Source: Hyposmocoma kahamanoa (Eukaryota > Arthropoda > Insecta > Lepidoptera > Cosmopterigidae). Taken from it: DNA of 64,000 nucleotides. Both the position numbers and the translations under genes were made by a program. Below, piece after piece: positions 29,201 to 63,387 of the stretch (position 1 is its first letter; the number at the start of each line of letters is the position of its first letter). The notes under the pieces are model-generated. The model did not search any database. It saw only the letters and a list, made by a program, of their open reading frames with translations, and was not told where the DNA came from. The stretch covers positions 4,427,579 to 4,491,578 of the forward strand of contig NW_020653391.1 in assembly GCF_003589595.1 (NCBI RefSeq). Direction: 5' to 3'.

Positions 29201-32200
29201 CATTTAAGGCAGAGTCGAGGTGCGGCTAAACAAGACTGATTCAGTTATGTAAAAGAATAAAATGATAATACACATTATCTTGTTCAAACAAATCGATTAC
29301 GGGATTATTTTGCACTATACACTGGTGTGAGACTGATGTAACATTATTTGTTACGTTATAAAACCACAAATACTTTCCGCTTATGGTTTTTATTTCGTCC
29401 AGTATATGCCCTTTGACCGCTAGTCATATCAACAGCAGCACATTCTCATGTAACTCAACTAATACTTATTACATCAATCTTTATAGACATTTTATAATAT
29501 TAAATATAGATTTATTTGTCCTAGATTGCTAAATTAGGCACATTCTGCTAATAACAGCACGCTTAAGTGCCGTGCCTTTTCTGAATGCGAGTTTTCTCGA
29601 TCCAATTTGAAAATATTCAAAATTGGCACATGATATAATTTGTATGGTTATTTTAATACCACTGAATGGAATGAGATTTTTTCCAATTACGGTATAGTGT
29701 CAGGTACTATACTTAGTTTAATATGTAAAAATAAACGAAGCAGTGAAATAAGCGTGCTGAACTGACAAATGCGGTTTGACCCTAATTGAAGCGATTTTGG
29801 ACACCTATTGCAACATTGTCATATATAATACGGTGCAAGCAAAATAAAACAAGTACAAAAAATAATAATTTTAAATAATGTTTTCTATAAAAATTACTGT
29901 GTAATAAAAGTACATTTCCTCATATTTTTTAGTTTTTATAAATACAGATTTATACAACGATGTATGCAATATATTTTTATAATGTTTTAGATTGTAAAAA
30001 AAACATAATTTTAATTGTCAACATATCAAACTTCGCGGCCGATTGTTATGTTTTCTGTTGTTCTTTCGCAATATAGTACGATTTGCTAATGAGTAGGTGA
30101 ACATATCTTTACAGCCTATGTAAAGGTAAAAGAATGAAAACCTTTGAAGGTGTTATAGTTATAGGATTTGATATTAACCAGAGTCATAATTTTAATGTAT
30201 TTTTTTTTACTTTTCATACAATTTCACCCAATAAAATTATATACACGTAACAACTTATATAATCAAATACAATTTGTAAATTATTTACAATATTTGAGAA
30301 ATGTTAAATATTGTAATAAGGTAATGTTTTACGCGATCTGTAATTTTTATTATTCCTCTTGTTAGCAAATTGTACTCCATGTATTGTATTCTTATAAAAT
30401 TGAATTGTATTTGTACTGTTCATCACACACTGTATTTATTTATTACAGCAATTCATAAAAACAACGGTAAACCGTTCTAACACTCTAAGTGTTCATTTCT
30501 GTTTTTAGTTAACGGAGAAAAGTTTTTATGCATAATTATTATTGTTAAATATTTTCCCAGTTTTTTTTTGTTTTTATTTTCTTTGTTTTTTGAACAGGTA
30601 ATGAGTGTGACTCATTTTGTAATTTATATATTTTTTTTTATAACGAAAAGTAACATGTAATACCAAATAATTACCTACTTTTATTTCGTTTATATTCTAT
30701 AAGGATTCGAATATTTTTTTATTTGCATGTATTCCTAAGTTTTTGTAACAGCAACGAAATTGCTATGAAAGAGAAAAGGATGGTCTGAATAAATTGAAAT
30801 ATTACAACTGAAAATTAATGAACGAAACATATTTATTTTGCACAATATTTAAATTTTTTTGTGATGCAATATACCTGGCCGCATAGATTTAGCATTACTG
30901 ACAAGAACTGTTTGGCGTCAATATCTATATATGCAGATCTAACACAGACTATGTAAGCGCAAAGACTTCTTGCTGCCAAAACTTTTTTTTTATGTGCGGC
31001 CAAGCTCAAAATTATAGAGTCATAAAACTGATAAAGATGGAAATAATTTCTAGTGTTTATTTAAAAAAATATCAGATATACGGCGTAGAGCGAACAAAAA
31101 AAAATTATCGTAGGTGCATTCATCTAAGATTACGCAAGCGTAACACCAGTTTATCCTTTTCTTGATCATAGCCACAAACTGACGATCAACATGATATACG
31201 TAATTTCAGTGCATAACAAATAGGGGCCTTAAACGTTCAATTGTAAAGAGTTTTATAAAAAATTCTAATAAATATATTTTTGTTACTGTTTTTCAAACAA
31301 TCGAAGTAGAATTTTGTATAAAAAAAATTTTTTTTGACGTTTAAATTTAAAAAAATCTTTAAAATTACGCACGTTTAACTATATTTTTTTATTACTAAAT
31401 AGAAAGGAACAAAATACATCCAAAATACTTATCATGACGCGATCATGCTTCAAAGTGTCTGTTTCCTAACAGAATATCTGTGAATTAGATTTACCTACAA
31501 TGTTAAACGTGCGCGTAAGCAAGATTCCATTTTCGGGAACTTGAAAATACAGGGTGTTCAATAAATAACGAAGTTTCAAGTTTATTAGCGTTACTTTAAA
31601 AACTTTACAAACTTTTCGGAAATAATGTTATATCACGAAACACAAAGATTTTCAATATTAAAAAAAGCAAAATACGTGACCTGAAAGTTCTGCATTATAT
31701 AAGACTTAGTATTTACTAATGTACTATTTGTAATTCCGTTATTTGGCCGGATCGTATGCATTCAGAATTTCTTATTGGAAGCATTAAATTTGTCAAGGCC
31801 AATGCACTTTGCATTATTATTGCATAATGCTGGCACACTTCCTATGCCTGTACAAAGACGTAAAGAAACTAGCACATCTATACGGGAAAAGCCATGTCAG
31901 AAAAGTGCATGCGTATCTTGAGGGTCGTGCCTGTCGTCAAATTAGACGCTCATAGAAGCGCTGCAATGGCACCACACTCCTAATTTCCAAACAATATTTA
32001 GAAGCGCAGTTACACTGTCATGACATGGGCGATTGTTACTAAAAATAATCGAATATGTTTACTAATTTAGTAATTAATAATTAAATTATCGGTGTCCAAA
32101 AAAATTTCCCCTGTACTATGGCTACGGAATGTAAAAATATCAATCCCGTTACTTATTTAGCACCTAATTTATGAACAATCAATCCTATTACTATTACGAT

Positions 32201-32644
32201 ATTTGATCAACGACCAAAAATTTGTAACTATTTCGATTCATAATCGATATTTGATCAACAATCAAAAAGTGAAGTGTAGTAACTAATTGATATGAAGAAT
32301 CGAATTATTTCGAGTTGGTATGTTTATAATCGAATAATTCGATTATGTTTAATAACTGTCGACCATCGCTACGTGATACGCACGCCCCACTTTTGCAGTA
32401 CAATTAGTGAACTAAAAGTTATTAAAGCGCTACAGATACATGAAAGTACCGTATTTCTGTGTCTGACAGTACATTTCTTATAATATTTTCTGAATGTATG
32501 CAATCAGTGACTCTACCATGTGTCCAAATGACAGTTGTCCCTAGCATAAATCACTTCACAACCTTCGCAATGATATTTGGGTAATTGTACAGCGCCCCTG
32601 GTGGTGACAAGCTGTAATAACATAATATAATAAGACAAATATGG
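26265..32644. other. PLAG-like 3' UTR and gene-free intergenic sequence
   Basis: No coding gene is seen. ATTAAA at 26396-26401 is the nearest polyadenylation-type signal to the PLAG-like stop; AATAAA also occurs near 27005 and 28516, so a 3' UTR of 2 kb or more is possible. The rest is very AT-rich with homopolymer runs. A short GC-richer patch near 29130-29215 has GCACTGCAT and GTGCGATGCGTGCAT repeats. 31955-32035 and 32380-32480 match parts of a repeat that is intact at 33960-34140. Confidence 0.5.
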
Positions 32645-32868
32645 TAACTCTTAGCATTACTGTGTTCCGGTTTTGAAGCGTAAGAGCGATGGTGAAATAA
32701 CAGGTATATGAAATTTGTCAACTTATGTCTCAAATGACGAGCGCAGTGGCAGTGCCTCTCAGATATTTGCGATTTAAAGCTTTGACTTTTAAGCAACTGT
32801 TATGGACAGGCGTGTAGCTTACCATCAGGCGCACGACTTGTTCCTCCTGTGACTTAATATTATTTAAA
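32645..32868 (+). repeat. SINE-like repeat, family A copy 4 (5'-truncated)
   Basis: Starts at the GCATTACTGTGTTCCGGTTT block and continues through GCGATTTAAAGC, CTGTTATGGACAGGCGTGTA and CGCACGACTTGTTCCTCC, with an A-rich end. Confidence 0.8.
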
Positions 32869-32874
32869 AAACTG

Positions 32875-33018
32875 TACAAACGTAGCAGCGCGGTTTGTAT
32901 GTATGCGCACCACTAGCGCTATGCAACGCGAGTGCATCGCGAGATTATGCGAATGTGTGCATCCGTACACGACACGCAGCGACCGCGCACACATACTAGC
33001 CTCGCTGCTACGTTTGTA
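32875..33018. mobile_element. 144-bp MITE with 16-bp perfect TIRs
   Basis: Begins TACAAACGTAGCAGCG and ends with the exact complement CGCTGCTACGTTTGTA. The interior is GC-rich (GTGCATCGCGAG, CGACACGCAGCGACCGCGC). Found immediately after a family A copy. Confidence 0.8.
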
Positions 33019-33959
33019 TGGAGTTACCCTACTTGTTATACTATGGTAATAAATTGCAAAACAAAACAGTTGCTAGCGACAATTGTCAATGTAAACTCAT
33101 AGTGGGTACCAGTGTTGGCTACAGACAAATCTACTAAAAAGCTTGCGCTCAATTTGATTCGCGTGACGTGGCGTTTACAAAGTTTTGTTTTCAATTGACT
33201 TCAAAACAAAGAGCGAAGTTCTCAATTTCCCTTATTTTAGGACTTGTTACTATCGAGCGTATCCACTTAAAGCGCGCATTTTGCAGATTTGTTCCTTGCC
33301 TAAAGCCGATTAGATTGACTCTACCTCCAGAACAAAAAAGCGAAAATGATTTGAATCAAATTAGTTTTTCGTTAGTAGGTACTAACAAACCCCTTGCAGG
33401 TTTTTAAAATATTAATTATAAACATTGTACCTGGCTTAATAACATGTAAAAGGTCTTCATTGTAATAAACATTTTTGAACATAATAAACGTTTTTAAACT
33501 TTCCTGTTTAGGGTAATTTTTAGGTAAGTTTTCTCTACCTAATTTCGGTGACAATTTTTATTATTTAAGTATTCAAGTATACTATCGTGAAATATTAAAT
33601 AATATTTCAGGATACTGCACTCGAATATTAAGTAAAACTTAATGACAATATTCTGGAATATTTAAATAATAAAAACTGCCACCAAAATAAGATAGAGAAA
33701 ACTAATGTTTACTAGTGCACACTGGTTTCAAACCTTAATTAATAGTGTTTGCGTAGTTTACCGCCTATTTTTAAAACTAGGTGGAATATGGAGTCCCTCT
33801 CGAAGCGCAGTAGACTGTTCTGTAGAAACAGAATGTTTCACAATTATCACATTTGCGCGCGCTAACATTTTTCTTATTTTCCTTTTTTATTCAAAGTTCT
33901 GCACATTTTCGTGCGCAAGACTTTGCAATTCAATATTTTTTCCATAGATTTGACATAGT

Positions 33960-34140
33960 GATCTTGGACACCTTCAATTTGGAGCGCTGCAGCCGCACCA
34001 TTATGGCGCTGCAGTCGCGCCACTACTAATTTTCATACAATACTTAGATGCAACTGCGCTAGTTGCAGCGCCACTTGTGAACCAAAAATTACTCAAGCGC
34101 TACAAGCTAAAAGTCGCGCTATTATTGCGTCTATTTTGAA
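33960..34140. repeat. GC-motif interspersed repeat
   Basis: Blocks GGCGCTGCAGTCGCGCCACT, TACAATACTTAGATGCAACT, AGCGCCACTTGTGAACC and CAAGCGCTACAAGCTAAAAG. The first two recur near 31955-32010 and the last two near 32385-32450, so the other copy appears split by about 340 bp. Confidence 0.55.
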
Positions 34141-34174
34141 GGCGTCCTTAGGCCCGGCGCCCATTGGTGGAACG

Positions 34175-34382
34175 GCACAGCATAGAAAGTTCAGCATCTC
34201 TACATGCAAACACACACCGACAGCAATTATGAATTAACAAAAAAATTATTATTTCATTGTTACAATTATAACGCTAGAATCTCCGTCTGTGGTCCCTAGC
34301 TTGTAATAAACGTTGGATAAAAATTACAGACGGCACAGCAAAAAAATCTTCGGGATCTCTACATGCAAACGCACACTGACGG
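34175..34382. repeat. Duplicated segment flanking a nested 98-bp repeat
   Basis: GGCACAGCA ... ATCTCTACATGCAAAC ... GGCAAT-type segments occur at 34175-34228 and again at 34331-34382. Between them is a block (ATGAATTAACAAAAAAATTA to ACGTTGGATAAAAATTA) that also occurs alone at 36645-36745. Confidence 0.65.
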
Positions 34383-34437
34383 CAATCATGCCGCAATACC
34401 CTTAAGCACGCCGCTATCCTTATCCTTAAGCACAGGG

Positions 34438-34628
34438 CACACCGCGACGAAACTAAAATAGCTGACTTACCTCACGTTAGTTGCATGCAAAAGTAAGCAA
34501 AGAAAATACGCAGTAAGCAGTGACTACATACACGTGCGGGGGTGAATGGGCGACATATTTTACAAAGCTTAGTTCTATCGTTGGGTTAGTTTAGTTAACT
34601 CGGTTAGCTTAGTTTCGTTCGCGGTGTG
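34438..34628. mobile_element. MITE with CACACCGCGAACGA-type ends, copy 2
   Basis: Begins CACACCGCGACGAAACTAA and ends TTAGTTTCGTTCGCGGTGTG, its near complement. The interior matches copy 1 at 15206-15399. Confidence 0.8.
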
Positions 34629-34876
34629 ATCTGCGCATTAGGTGTGACGTGGCATCCTTAGGCATGCCATCTACTACTAGGTACCAGCCGTTCCTCGCCT
34701 CACACACCCGCAATCGCACCCGAAGTATCCCGAAGGCTGACGGCTCGTGTGCCTAAACTTACCGCCGCCGCCGCTTCGTTTTTGTAGTTACGACCATTAT
34801 CAATAAAATTCATAGCTATAACGTTATACTAAATTAGAAAATTATTCGTCACATGAAAATCCCGTAAGTCTCGTGA

Positions 34877-35036
34877 GTCGTATTCCAGAACTCTATTCAA
34901 TGCTCAAGTCAGGACTTGAGTATGATTACAAGCACTGAAAATACGACCCTAATGGCAAGGACTGAGTATGATTTCCGGTGCTTGAAATCATACTCAAACC
35001 CTGACTTGATCATTGAGTAGAGTTCTGGAATACGAC
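34877..35036. mobile_element. 160-bp fold-back element with arms of about 70 bp
   Basis: The left arm GTCGTATTCCAGAACTCTAT and onwards (CAAGTCAGGACTTGAGTATG) is repeated inverted on the right, ending GAGTTCTGGAATACGAC. TAAGTC occurs at 34865-34870 and 35039-35044 and may be a target duplication. Confidence 0.8.
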
Positions 35037-35209
35037 CCTAAGTCACAGTTCGAAATTCAAAATTAGGACTTCGTCACGACATGTAGAATTGCATTTTTAT
35101 GATTGTTTCAAATTTCATTTCGGTTAGATTGTCTGTTTGTCTCAACTTGACATTGGCGATATGGCCATAGCGATGGGGCCATAACGTTTAAAAGCAGAAG
35201 CAATTTCAA

Positions 35210-35475
35210 TCATCGTCAACCCACTTATACGTCCCACTGCTGGGCACGGGTCTCCTCACGGGGGCTTAGGCCACAGTCCGCCACGCTGGCCTAATTCGGG
35301 TCGGAGACTTCTTCGACGTGCAGGTTCCATCACGATGTTTAACGTCAATGAAGCTCATGGTAAGTTTCAAATTAAATTCGCACATAAATTTTGAGAAACT
35401 TAGAGGTGCGAGCCCGGATTCGAAGCCACGGCCTTTGCTTGACGCCTCTCAAACATTAAACCACTAGGCTACCAC
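35210..35475 (+). repeat. Lepidopteran-type interspersed repeat, family D copy 1
   Basis: Contains CACTGCTGGGCACGGGTCTC, AGTCCGCCACGCTGGCCTAA, a TCACGATGTTTAACGTC block, and a final tRNA-like CGGATTCGAAGCCACGG. A shorter copy lies at 43125-43330. This arrangement is common in moth genomes, as I remember it. Confidence 0.75.
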
Positions 35476-36069
35476 GGCTTGTGTAATTTGAATAGTTGCT
35501 ACGAAAGCGTCGCATCGGCCACTGCACTGCGATAGGGAGTCGACGACATTCCCCCTGTGGCTTAATTTACATAGCCGCGGAACGGAATGGAAGCGAATTT
35601 ATGTAACCATAGCATAATTAAATATGTATCAATTGTGTAGATACTAGTCAAAAAACTTACGATTACTTAATTAACGTACGATTTCGTTACAAAAATTCGC
35701 TTCCAAAAACGCTTTGGAATCTTATTATTTACTTTATATTAATTAATAGTACAATTTCGACGCTCATTATTTTTGTAAGTACTTCATTCAGAGTGTGATA
35801 AATCTCGTATCTATAGAGTGATTATTCAGGAGATAGCAAAACTTTATTTTAAATTTCTTATCAAGGGTGTTAATTTAGATGCATTACTTTAAAGCCAGAG
35901 TGTGAATATGACGGAAATGTGATGTGAAATCAGTCAGCAAAATTTGTATGTACAATCCATTTTTTGCATTTCAGTAACTTTAAGATAAGAGTTTGAGACA
36001 GTAAGGCGACGAAATTTTACTATATCGATGCCGAGCTTTCGATTCGATTAAAATAATTTCGTGACTGCA

Positions 36070-36232
36070 TTGGGTAGTACTGCCATCTTACCTATTTCTG
36101 CCACCAAGCAGTAATGGGAGTTATTAATAGAGAAATTTAATGCTCCGAGTGGCACTGCAACTGTCATGGACAGGCGTGTCGCTTACCACCAGTGACTACG
36201 CGACTTGTTCATCCCGTCACTTGGTTTCGTAA
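36070..36232 (+). repeat. SINE-like repeat, family A copy 5 (internally deleted)
   Basis: Has TTTCTGCCACCAAGCAGTAA, CATGGACAGGCGTGTCGCTT and GACTTGTTCATCCCGTCAC, but the central GTGAAATTACAGG block is missing. Confidence 0.75.
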
Positions 36233-36644
36233 AAAAGAGAAAATGGCGTAGTGGACCAATATATAATATTTATAAAATAAAACCAATAAAAATATTGCTT
36301 TGTCCTTTATTCATTCGCATAAACAAAAAGTCAGACATTTGTAAAATAATCTCGATGAGCTCACAACTACGTGGACTACGATAACTGTAATAGTATGATT
36401 TATACTTTGGAATGACATCCTGCTTAATACTATATAAGGTAGGTTAGTGGCGCCGTTAACAAAAAACAGAATAGCAAAAATAAAACGCAATGGTACAATA
36501 ACGGAAATTGATAGTAGACCACTTCAAACGCGCGTATCATTGTTACATAATCGTATCACAAGAAAACATTGATTCTTTTCAACGACACCATTTCAGCAAA
36601 ATGAAATAATACAAAAACCGAAAATAAGTCAATAAATAAATTCT

Positions 36645-36745
36645 GAATTAACAAAAAATAATAATTTCATTGTTACAATTATAACGCTAGAAATTCCATC
36701 TGAGATCTATAGCTTATAATAAACTTTGGATAAAAATTAAAATAA
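36645..36745. repeat. Second copy of the nested 98-bp repeat
   Basis: Matches the block nested at about 34229-34328 (GAATTAACAAAAAATAATAA, TTGTTACAATTATAACGCTA, ACTTTGGATAAAAATTA). Confidence 0.65.
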
Positions 36746-38591
36746 TTATTGACAATCCATTTCATTTGTACATTTTTACAACGCAAACTCTTCAGCTAAA
36801 GCATATAAATGAATTAAATGCGTTTTTTTTAAGTTTGTGACAGCAATGCACCTTAACTTATGAAAAAATATACACATTCGAGATAATACATTTAGATTAC
36901 AAAATAATACTTTTAAATATTAATTTCAAACGATAATAGACAACAAATACACATTATTGTTTAGGTGGAAGAATTGTTTTATGCCAACCCCAGATTCTCG
37001 GCGAGAAAGCCGTCTTTTTTCATCCTTTAGTCGTGTTCACGACTCACCAGCACGCTTGTGCGAAAGAATGTAGACATTGCGGAGAATTTAAGGCTTGCAC
37101 TGCACTTATAAATTACACGTTATCGGCTCAATATAAAAAACTGCATCATTACAAAAATTTGTATGAAAATAATTACACGACTTACGATTTAAGTGCAAAC
37201 TTTAGGAATGTGCTCATTATTTGAATATAAGTACAGTCGAACAACTATAATAAAGCTTACACACTGTCTGACGCTTTGAGATTAGTCCGTGTGGCTAGAA
37301 TTTTATAAAATTACTATACTGTAGTATAGTTATACGTAGCAGAATAGAAAATGTTAGGCCAAGATACAACAGTCTTCACAACAGAGTGGTAATAATTAAA
37401 ATACATTAATCATTTAAATTTGATATTAAAGTCGACTGGCCATTCTTGAATAGGTCGAATCTATATTTCTACATACTTGGTGCAGATAGTGTAATGACTA
37501 GCAATTGTTAATTACATTTGTTCGACTTCTTACTATTACGTTAAGATTCTACGTACATTGCTAGCATCGTGGTTTAAATCTTTCTAAAGATTTTTAATGC
37601 CACAAGTATGCACGTAAAAACTTTTGTACATTATTATTATTCAAATTATGTTTTATTGGCAATAATATCACAAATTAACATTATTGTTAACGACTTTAGA
37701 TTTTATATGAAAATTTTGTCTATTCAATTCATTTTGAGCCATGTTTTTGTCTCAACAGAATAGGTACTCGAAAAGATATGTCTGATAAATAATGAGATTA
37801 CAAGAACCCATGTTTTGTATGGATACGGCTAAGTATTCAGTCTCTATTCAACTAAACGTTGGCTAGCAAATACCCAGTCGAAAAGTATGTACACTGGTGG
37901 ATTCCGGCGCATACCGGCGCCGCGGTATCCTTTAATACCGCATAGAAAAAAGGGCTTCGATGCTCCGACATAGGTCTCTAGAGCATTGAAATTTATACCT
38001 TATTTCAATTGTTATAGCATAAAATATAAATTGAATATTTCCGTTCACCGGGTTACGCTGGCCCTTATAACATTAGTCGAAATCTGAATTTCCACAAGCA
38101 TTTATTAAAAAAGAAAATGTCTTGCAAAACATGGAATCTCGTATTATAAAATGTAGACAAAACAGACAACACGACATATTATTCAGAAGCGAAACAACGA
38201 CAATGATATGTCGACAGATATTCACTACGACGACAGGTTACAAGTATGAGTATGTATGTATATGAATAGACTCCATTATAATGTTTGTGGAAAACTTCTT
38301 GGTCATCCAATTTGCGTGTTTAAAAAGCTTGTTTTACACGAAATGTCACGGAATTTCACAAGATTTTAATTGACAATTTATTCATAAACTGGCTTCAATC
38401 TCTAGGACACTTGTGTACCTGAAATTTAACCCGTGTCTAATAATTTTGGTAAATGTTATGAATTTTTTTTAATGGTGGATGAAAACACAGTTGCACGTTA
38501 GAGACACTATGTGGCTTACCACCAAAGTCTTTAGGTTGCGTGACGGGTTAAATAAACTAGATAGATGCTTATATGACTGTTTTTTTTAATA
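36746..38591. other. Gene-free intergenic sequence
   Basis: No coding gene, RNA or clear repeat. A CCGGCGCATACCGGCGCCGC patch near 37903 is a GC-rich island in AT-rich sequence. Confidence 0.5.
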
Positions 38592-38690
38592 ATATGGCGT
38601 TGCGTAGAGCATTTAGCCAATGTCAAAGTTAGGGAAACAAGAATATAGGAAAAACAGAACGGACCGGAATTTGGAATAGGAAAAAGGATG
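38592..38690 (+). repeat. Interspersed repeat, family F copy 1
   Basis: GCGTTGCGTAGAGCATTTAG, CCAATGTCAAAGTTAGG and AACAGAACGGACCGG. The same blocks lie inverted at 59833-59910. Confidence 0.7.
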
Positions 38691-38726
38691 TGGTTTTATA
38701 AACTATAATAATATATAAACCTAGGC

Positions 38727-39350
38727 GATTAACACACTGCATCGCGCCTCGCGACGGTGCGCAGGACGCGGAATCACGCGCGCGGTAGCGGAGACACAGA
38801 TCTGCGTCAACGCGCGGTTTAATCTGGGCGGGGGCGGCGGTCTAGCGGCCCCGCGCCACTCAAAGTACTCGCTTCGTAGTTGATCGCCGTAGTGATTGCA
38901 CATGTAGCTGAGATCTTTCTTTGACAAGAATGTTAATAATAAAAAACTCATTCAGGACGCTGCAGTTATACTGTCGATTGTTTTTGTTTATTGAAATAAA
39001 AAGACACCGAAGATAACATTCAACTTCATTACGAAGATTTAAGAAAATATGAAGATAATTTTTAAACTACACACGAATGCCAACTGAATCCTTTGATTAT
39101 TTGTTAGGGAACATCCGAACGACAATTACTGGAATAGACCCAAATTGATTGAAAATCTGCGCGGTAGTGCGGAGCGCAGTGTGCCATACCCTGCGGTTCG
39201 CCGCGCCCCACCGCGCGGGGGCGCGGTAAAACCGCGCGGAAAATCGTTGTCAGTGAGTTCGACGGTGCGTGTTTTTCCATACAAACTGAGCTACTACAGT
39301 ACAACGTTAAAAAACGTAGCTCCGCGCTCCGTCGCGGTTGCTGTTTAAGG
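38727..39350. mobile_element. GC-rich MITE-like block
   Basis: CG-dense ends (GCATCGCGCCTCGCGACGG on the left, CGCGCTCCGTCGCGG on the right, partly complementary) around an AT-rich middle, with an internal AACCGCGCGG patch. The ends are uncertain. Confidence 0.4.
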
Positions 39351-41863
39351 AATCTGAGATCCCGTCACTGTCTGGTTTAGAAGAGTTCCTTCTGCCGCGT
39401 GTATTCGCTTCGTGATTCGATTATACTGCGGCGGCAACACTGAGGCGGAATAACAGAATACGTCACCGACTTGTAGTTAACCAAAGGCAGTTAGTCGAGT
39501 GAGTTAGTTATGTGATCTAACGTTAGAAAGATTGACCAAAAAGTTTTCATTAAAAAACCGTGAATGATATTTTAGCCGTATGTTAACGATACTAAATTAA
39601 GTATATTTCGCTTCTTTCTTTAATTTAATTTGCATTTAAATATTTTTAAAACGCTTTTCTTAGATATATCTTTTTAAGAGACCACAATATCATTCACTGT
39701 TTTAAAAATGTGTACACATTAAGTAATAAATAAGTGCATTTATGTATATGAAATATGGATGGATATCGTTAACATGAAATTTTGGCTCAGGATATATCAA
39801 TTCCTTGTCTATATGCTACTAATATTGAGCACTGGTGTTTTTACACTGGTGGCAAAACAGAGCACGTGTTATATTTTATTGCAATTTAAACCTTAAACAC
39901 AGACAAATATGGACATTTAAAACTATTTTCGCATATCATATTTATTTGTTTGATAAAGGCAATAACAAACATTACAAAAATTGGCCAACATCTAGTTTCC
40001 TCGACCGTACAATTCAGTTATTTAAAGGTATCGCTCCATTTTGCGTTCAGTGTAAAACAGCATCAAAATTATTGGTGGAAACACCACAACATGTCTTTTT
40101 AAAAGCATCCAATTACACTATATACCAATTCTAAATAAGATTTTATTTTATTAAATTAAAATGTTTTTTTTACTTTAGTGGTTTTTAAAACATTTTTATT
40201 TAATAAATTTAAACAGTAATAGACGCGAATTGTCTAAGTTAATGCCACATCTCAACATTATCAGTACGTCAACTTTAATTTAATAAGGTCTTGCATAAAC
40301 ACAATTCTATTTTAAATAATAATAGTTGGATTGATGTTGATCACTTAACCAACATTTTAAACAAAATCCTTCTTTTGTTCACTTGCACAAACTTAAATAC
40401 GTCTTCAATCAATGCATACATTCATAAGACACTACACTATAAAGGTTTAGGTATTTAATTAAATGTAAACAAACCGTAATTAAGTATTTTATGACTTTAC
40501 TTTGGTTACTTATTGTAAAATTATAACGAGCTTTTTGGAAATGGTTCTAAATATATGATAATATATATTTTCAGGTAATAGACAGCATTTCGCCTGTTTA
40601 TAAATATATGATATAAATACAATATTTAATTAAAGATGTTTAATAGCACGTATCACAACTTTCCTACGTTAATTAAATCCAGCCTTTAACAAGATGACAG
40701 CTCACGCGGCCAAATTAAAGAGTACAGCAGTAATACGACGTATGAAACTCACTACTTAATATTGTATTTGACCCGTTAACCAAGTGACATCTGAAGTTTA
40801 TTTTTAGTTAATTGCATAATCCTTTATACTATACTGTCTTTTGCATGGCAAACAAGTCAACCAGTAGACGTACTAAGTTTGCAAATTGTGCAAGTGGACA
40901 TTTAATCTACCTGTTTAGGGTCAAACGTACACGTTGAAACCTAATTACACTTCCAATCGTGTACAAAATCAACGACGCTTTAAACAGGCAGTGTTAAAAA
41001 TACGAATGTAATGTAATGAGCGTCTTTCAGTTATTTTTTTTTATATCACTGACTGTGCATCAGGCAGTCAGCCTGCACGTAGGTATTTCTGCGCATGCGA
41101 AATTGAACAGAAGAGTAATATTTTAAGATACAATTTCCAATATACCTGTGAAAGGTTTCGACAGTGCAATAAATCTACAAATTCTATCGTATCAACGTGC
41201 AAAACTTAACACAATATTCATGCAGAATATTGTAGTACCTTTTTACCAATTACATCATTCAAGTCGTAGTATATATTTTCAAATGAAGTTGACATACTGA
41301 TAGTGCTGTGTGTACTGTAAGTACTGCTATTAGGCCTAAATTCTGTAAAGCTGATGTCAACTCGGTTAGGATATGTGTGGATTTCATCTTTAGCATTTAA
41401 AAATGTAAATTTAATAGGATATATATTTTAAGTACTTCTTCACATAATAATACAGTCCCTCTGTTGACTTAATTTTTGCAATAACCGAGTAAGGCGCACA
41501 ATTTTACTCAGTTTTCAAGCGTGAACAATTTCCACTTATCGTTGTATGTCTACCTTATTTTATATATGATATTAAGTCTATAATATATGATATTGATAGA
41601 ACGACATTTGAGTTTAAACTCAAAATATGACGTGCTAACACAAAAAGACGTTATCCTGGAAAATTTGTATGATTCCGGATTTGGACAGTTACTCAAGAGA
41701 GGGACTATATGGGCGTCATTTCCACAACGACGACCAGTAACTCAAATATAATTTTTAAATCATAGATTATGATTTAAAAACCAATCTTCTATTTTCAAAT
41801 AAATTAAAACAGCTAAAAAATCCACACAACGCCCAACCAACGCGCACTACAAGCAAAAAATAT
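39351..41863. other. Gene-free stretch, probably including the Fak 3' UTR
   Basis: No gene is seen. On the minus strand, AATAAA signals near 40797 and 40195 would give Fak a 3' UTR of about 1.1-1.7 kb. A further Fak exon here cannot be excluded, because the last codons before the stop read CAG followed by GTGTGA, which could also be a splice donor. Confidence 0.4.
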
Positions 41864-62678
<20,815 letters not shown>

Positions 62679-63217
62679 CTGAGAAAAAAACAGCGCCATT
62701 TTGTTATATTCTGAAAGCAAAAAAATGGCGGGATTTTGTGATTACGATTTTTACCCAAATTAATGTTTAGATTTAATTAGTCTGTACGTTACAAAAATAT
62801 ATAACGTCGGGGATAGGACAATTACGTGTAACTAGTCTCCATTTCGGTAATTTAGTCGCCAAATCTATTCCGCGTAAATGTCGTGGCAACCAAATTAGCG
62901 TGATTTACGGGAATCTATTGTTATCACTCCGTAGACAACGTAAATTAATGCGTACTGTGCAAAAATGAAAGTAGCCATTGAAATAACAAAATAATAACGT
63001 CAAATCCCTCTCCCGTGAAATTTAGTGCAGATACGTGCTTTTTACCAATACAAATTTTTTTTGGATTTGCACTATCCCCAACGAAAGTATTATTACGTTT
63101 TGAGTTATTTAATTATTTGTTAGGTACCTGTATAAGCTGATGGTTCTATAGCTAGTGCTTGATAAATATATAATGCGCTGTTTTCTTCAATACAAAAAAA
63201 AAACAATGACTTGAGTA

Positions 63218-63241
63218 AAAGAAAGAAAGAAAGAAAGAAAG
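63218..63241. repeat. AAAG microsatellite
   Basis: About six AAAG units. Confidence 0.9.
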
Positions 63242-63387
63242 TATGAGCCGATGTTCAGTCATATTAGAGGAGCGAAAAGGGGAGACTGAAAGAAAAGGAG
63301 GCATTACGGTATGGAATCAAGTTAATAAAAAAAAGTACGTAAAGATTCCTGCATTTACGTGCGCGAATAGGACTGCTGTTATAAAGT

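Noticed and set aside
39835..40134. 99-codon open frame as a gene
   Set aside because: AT-rich, no recognisable motif, no splice context, and length expected by chance.
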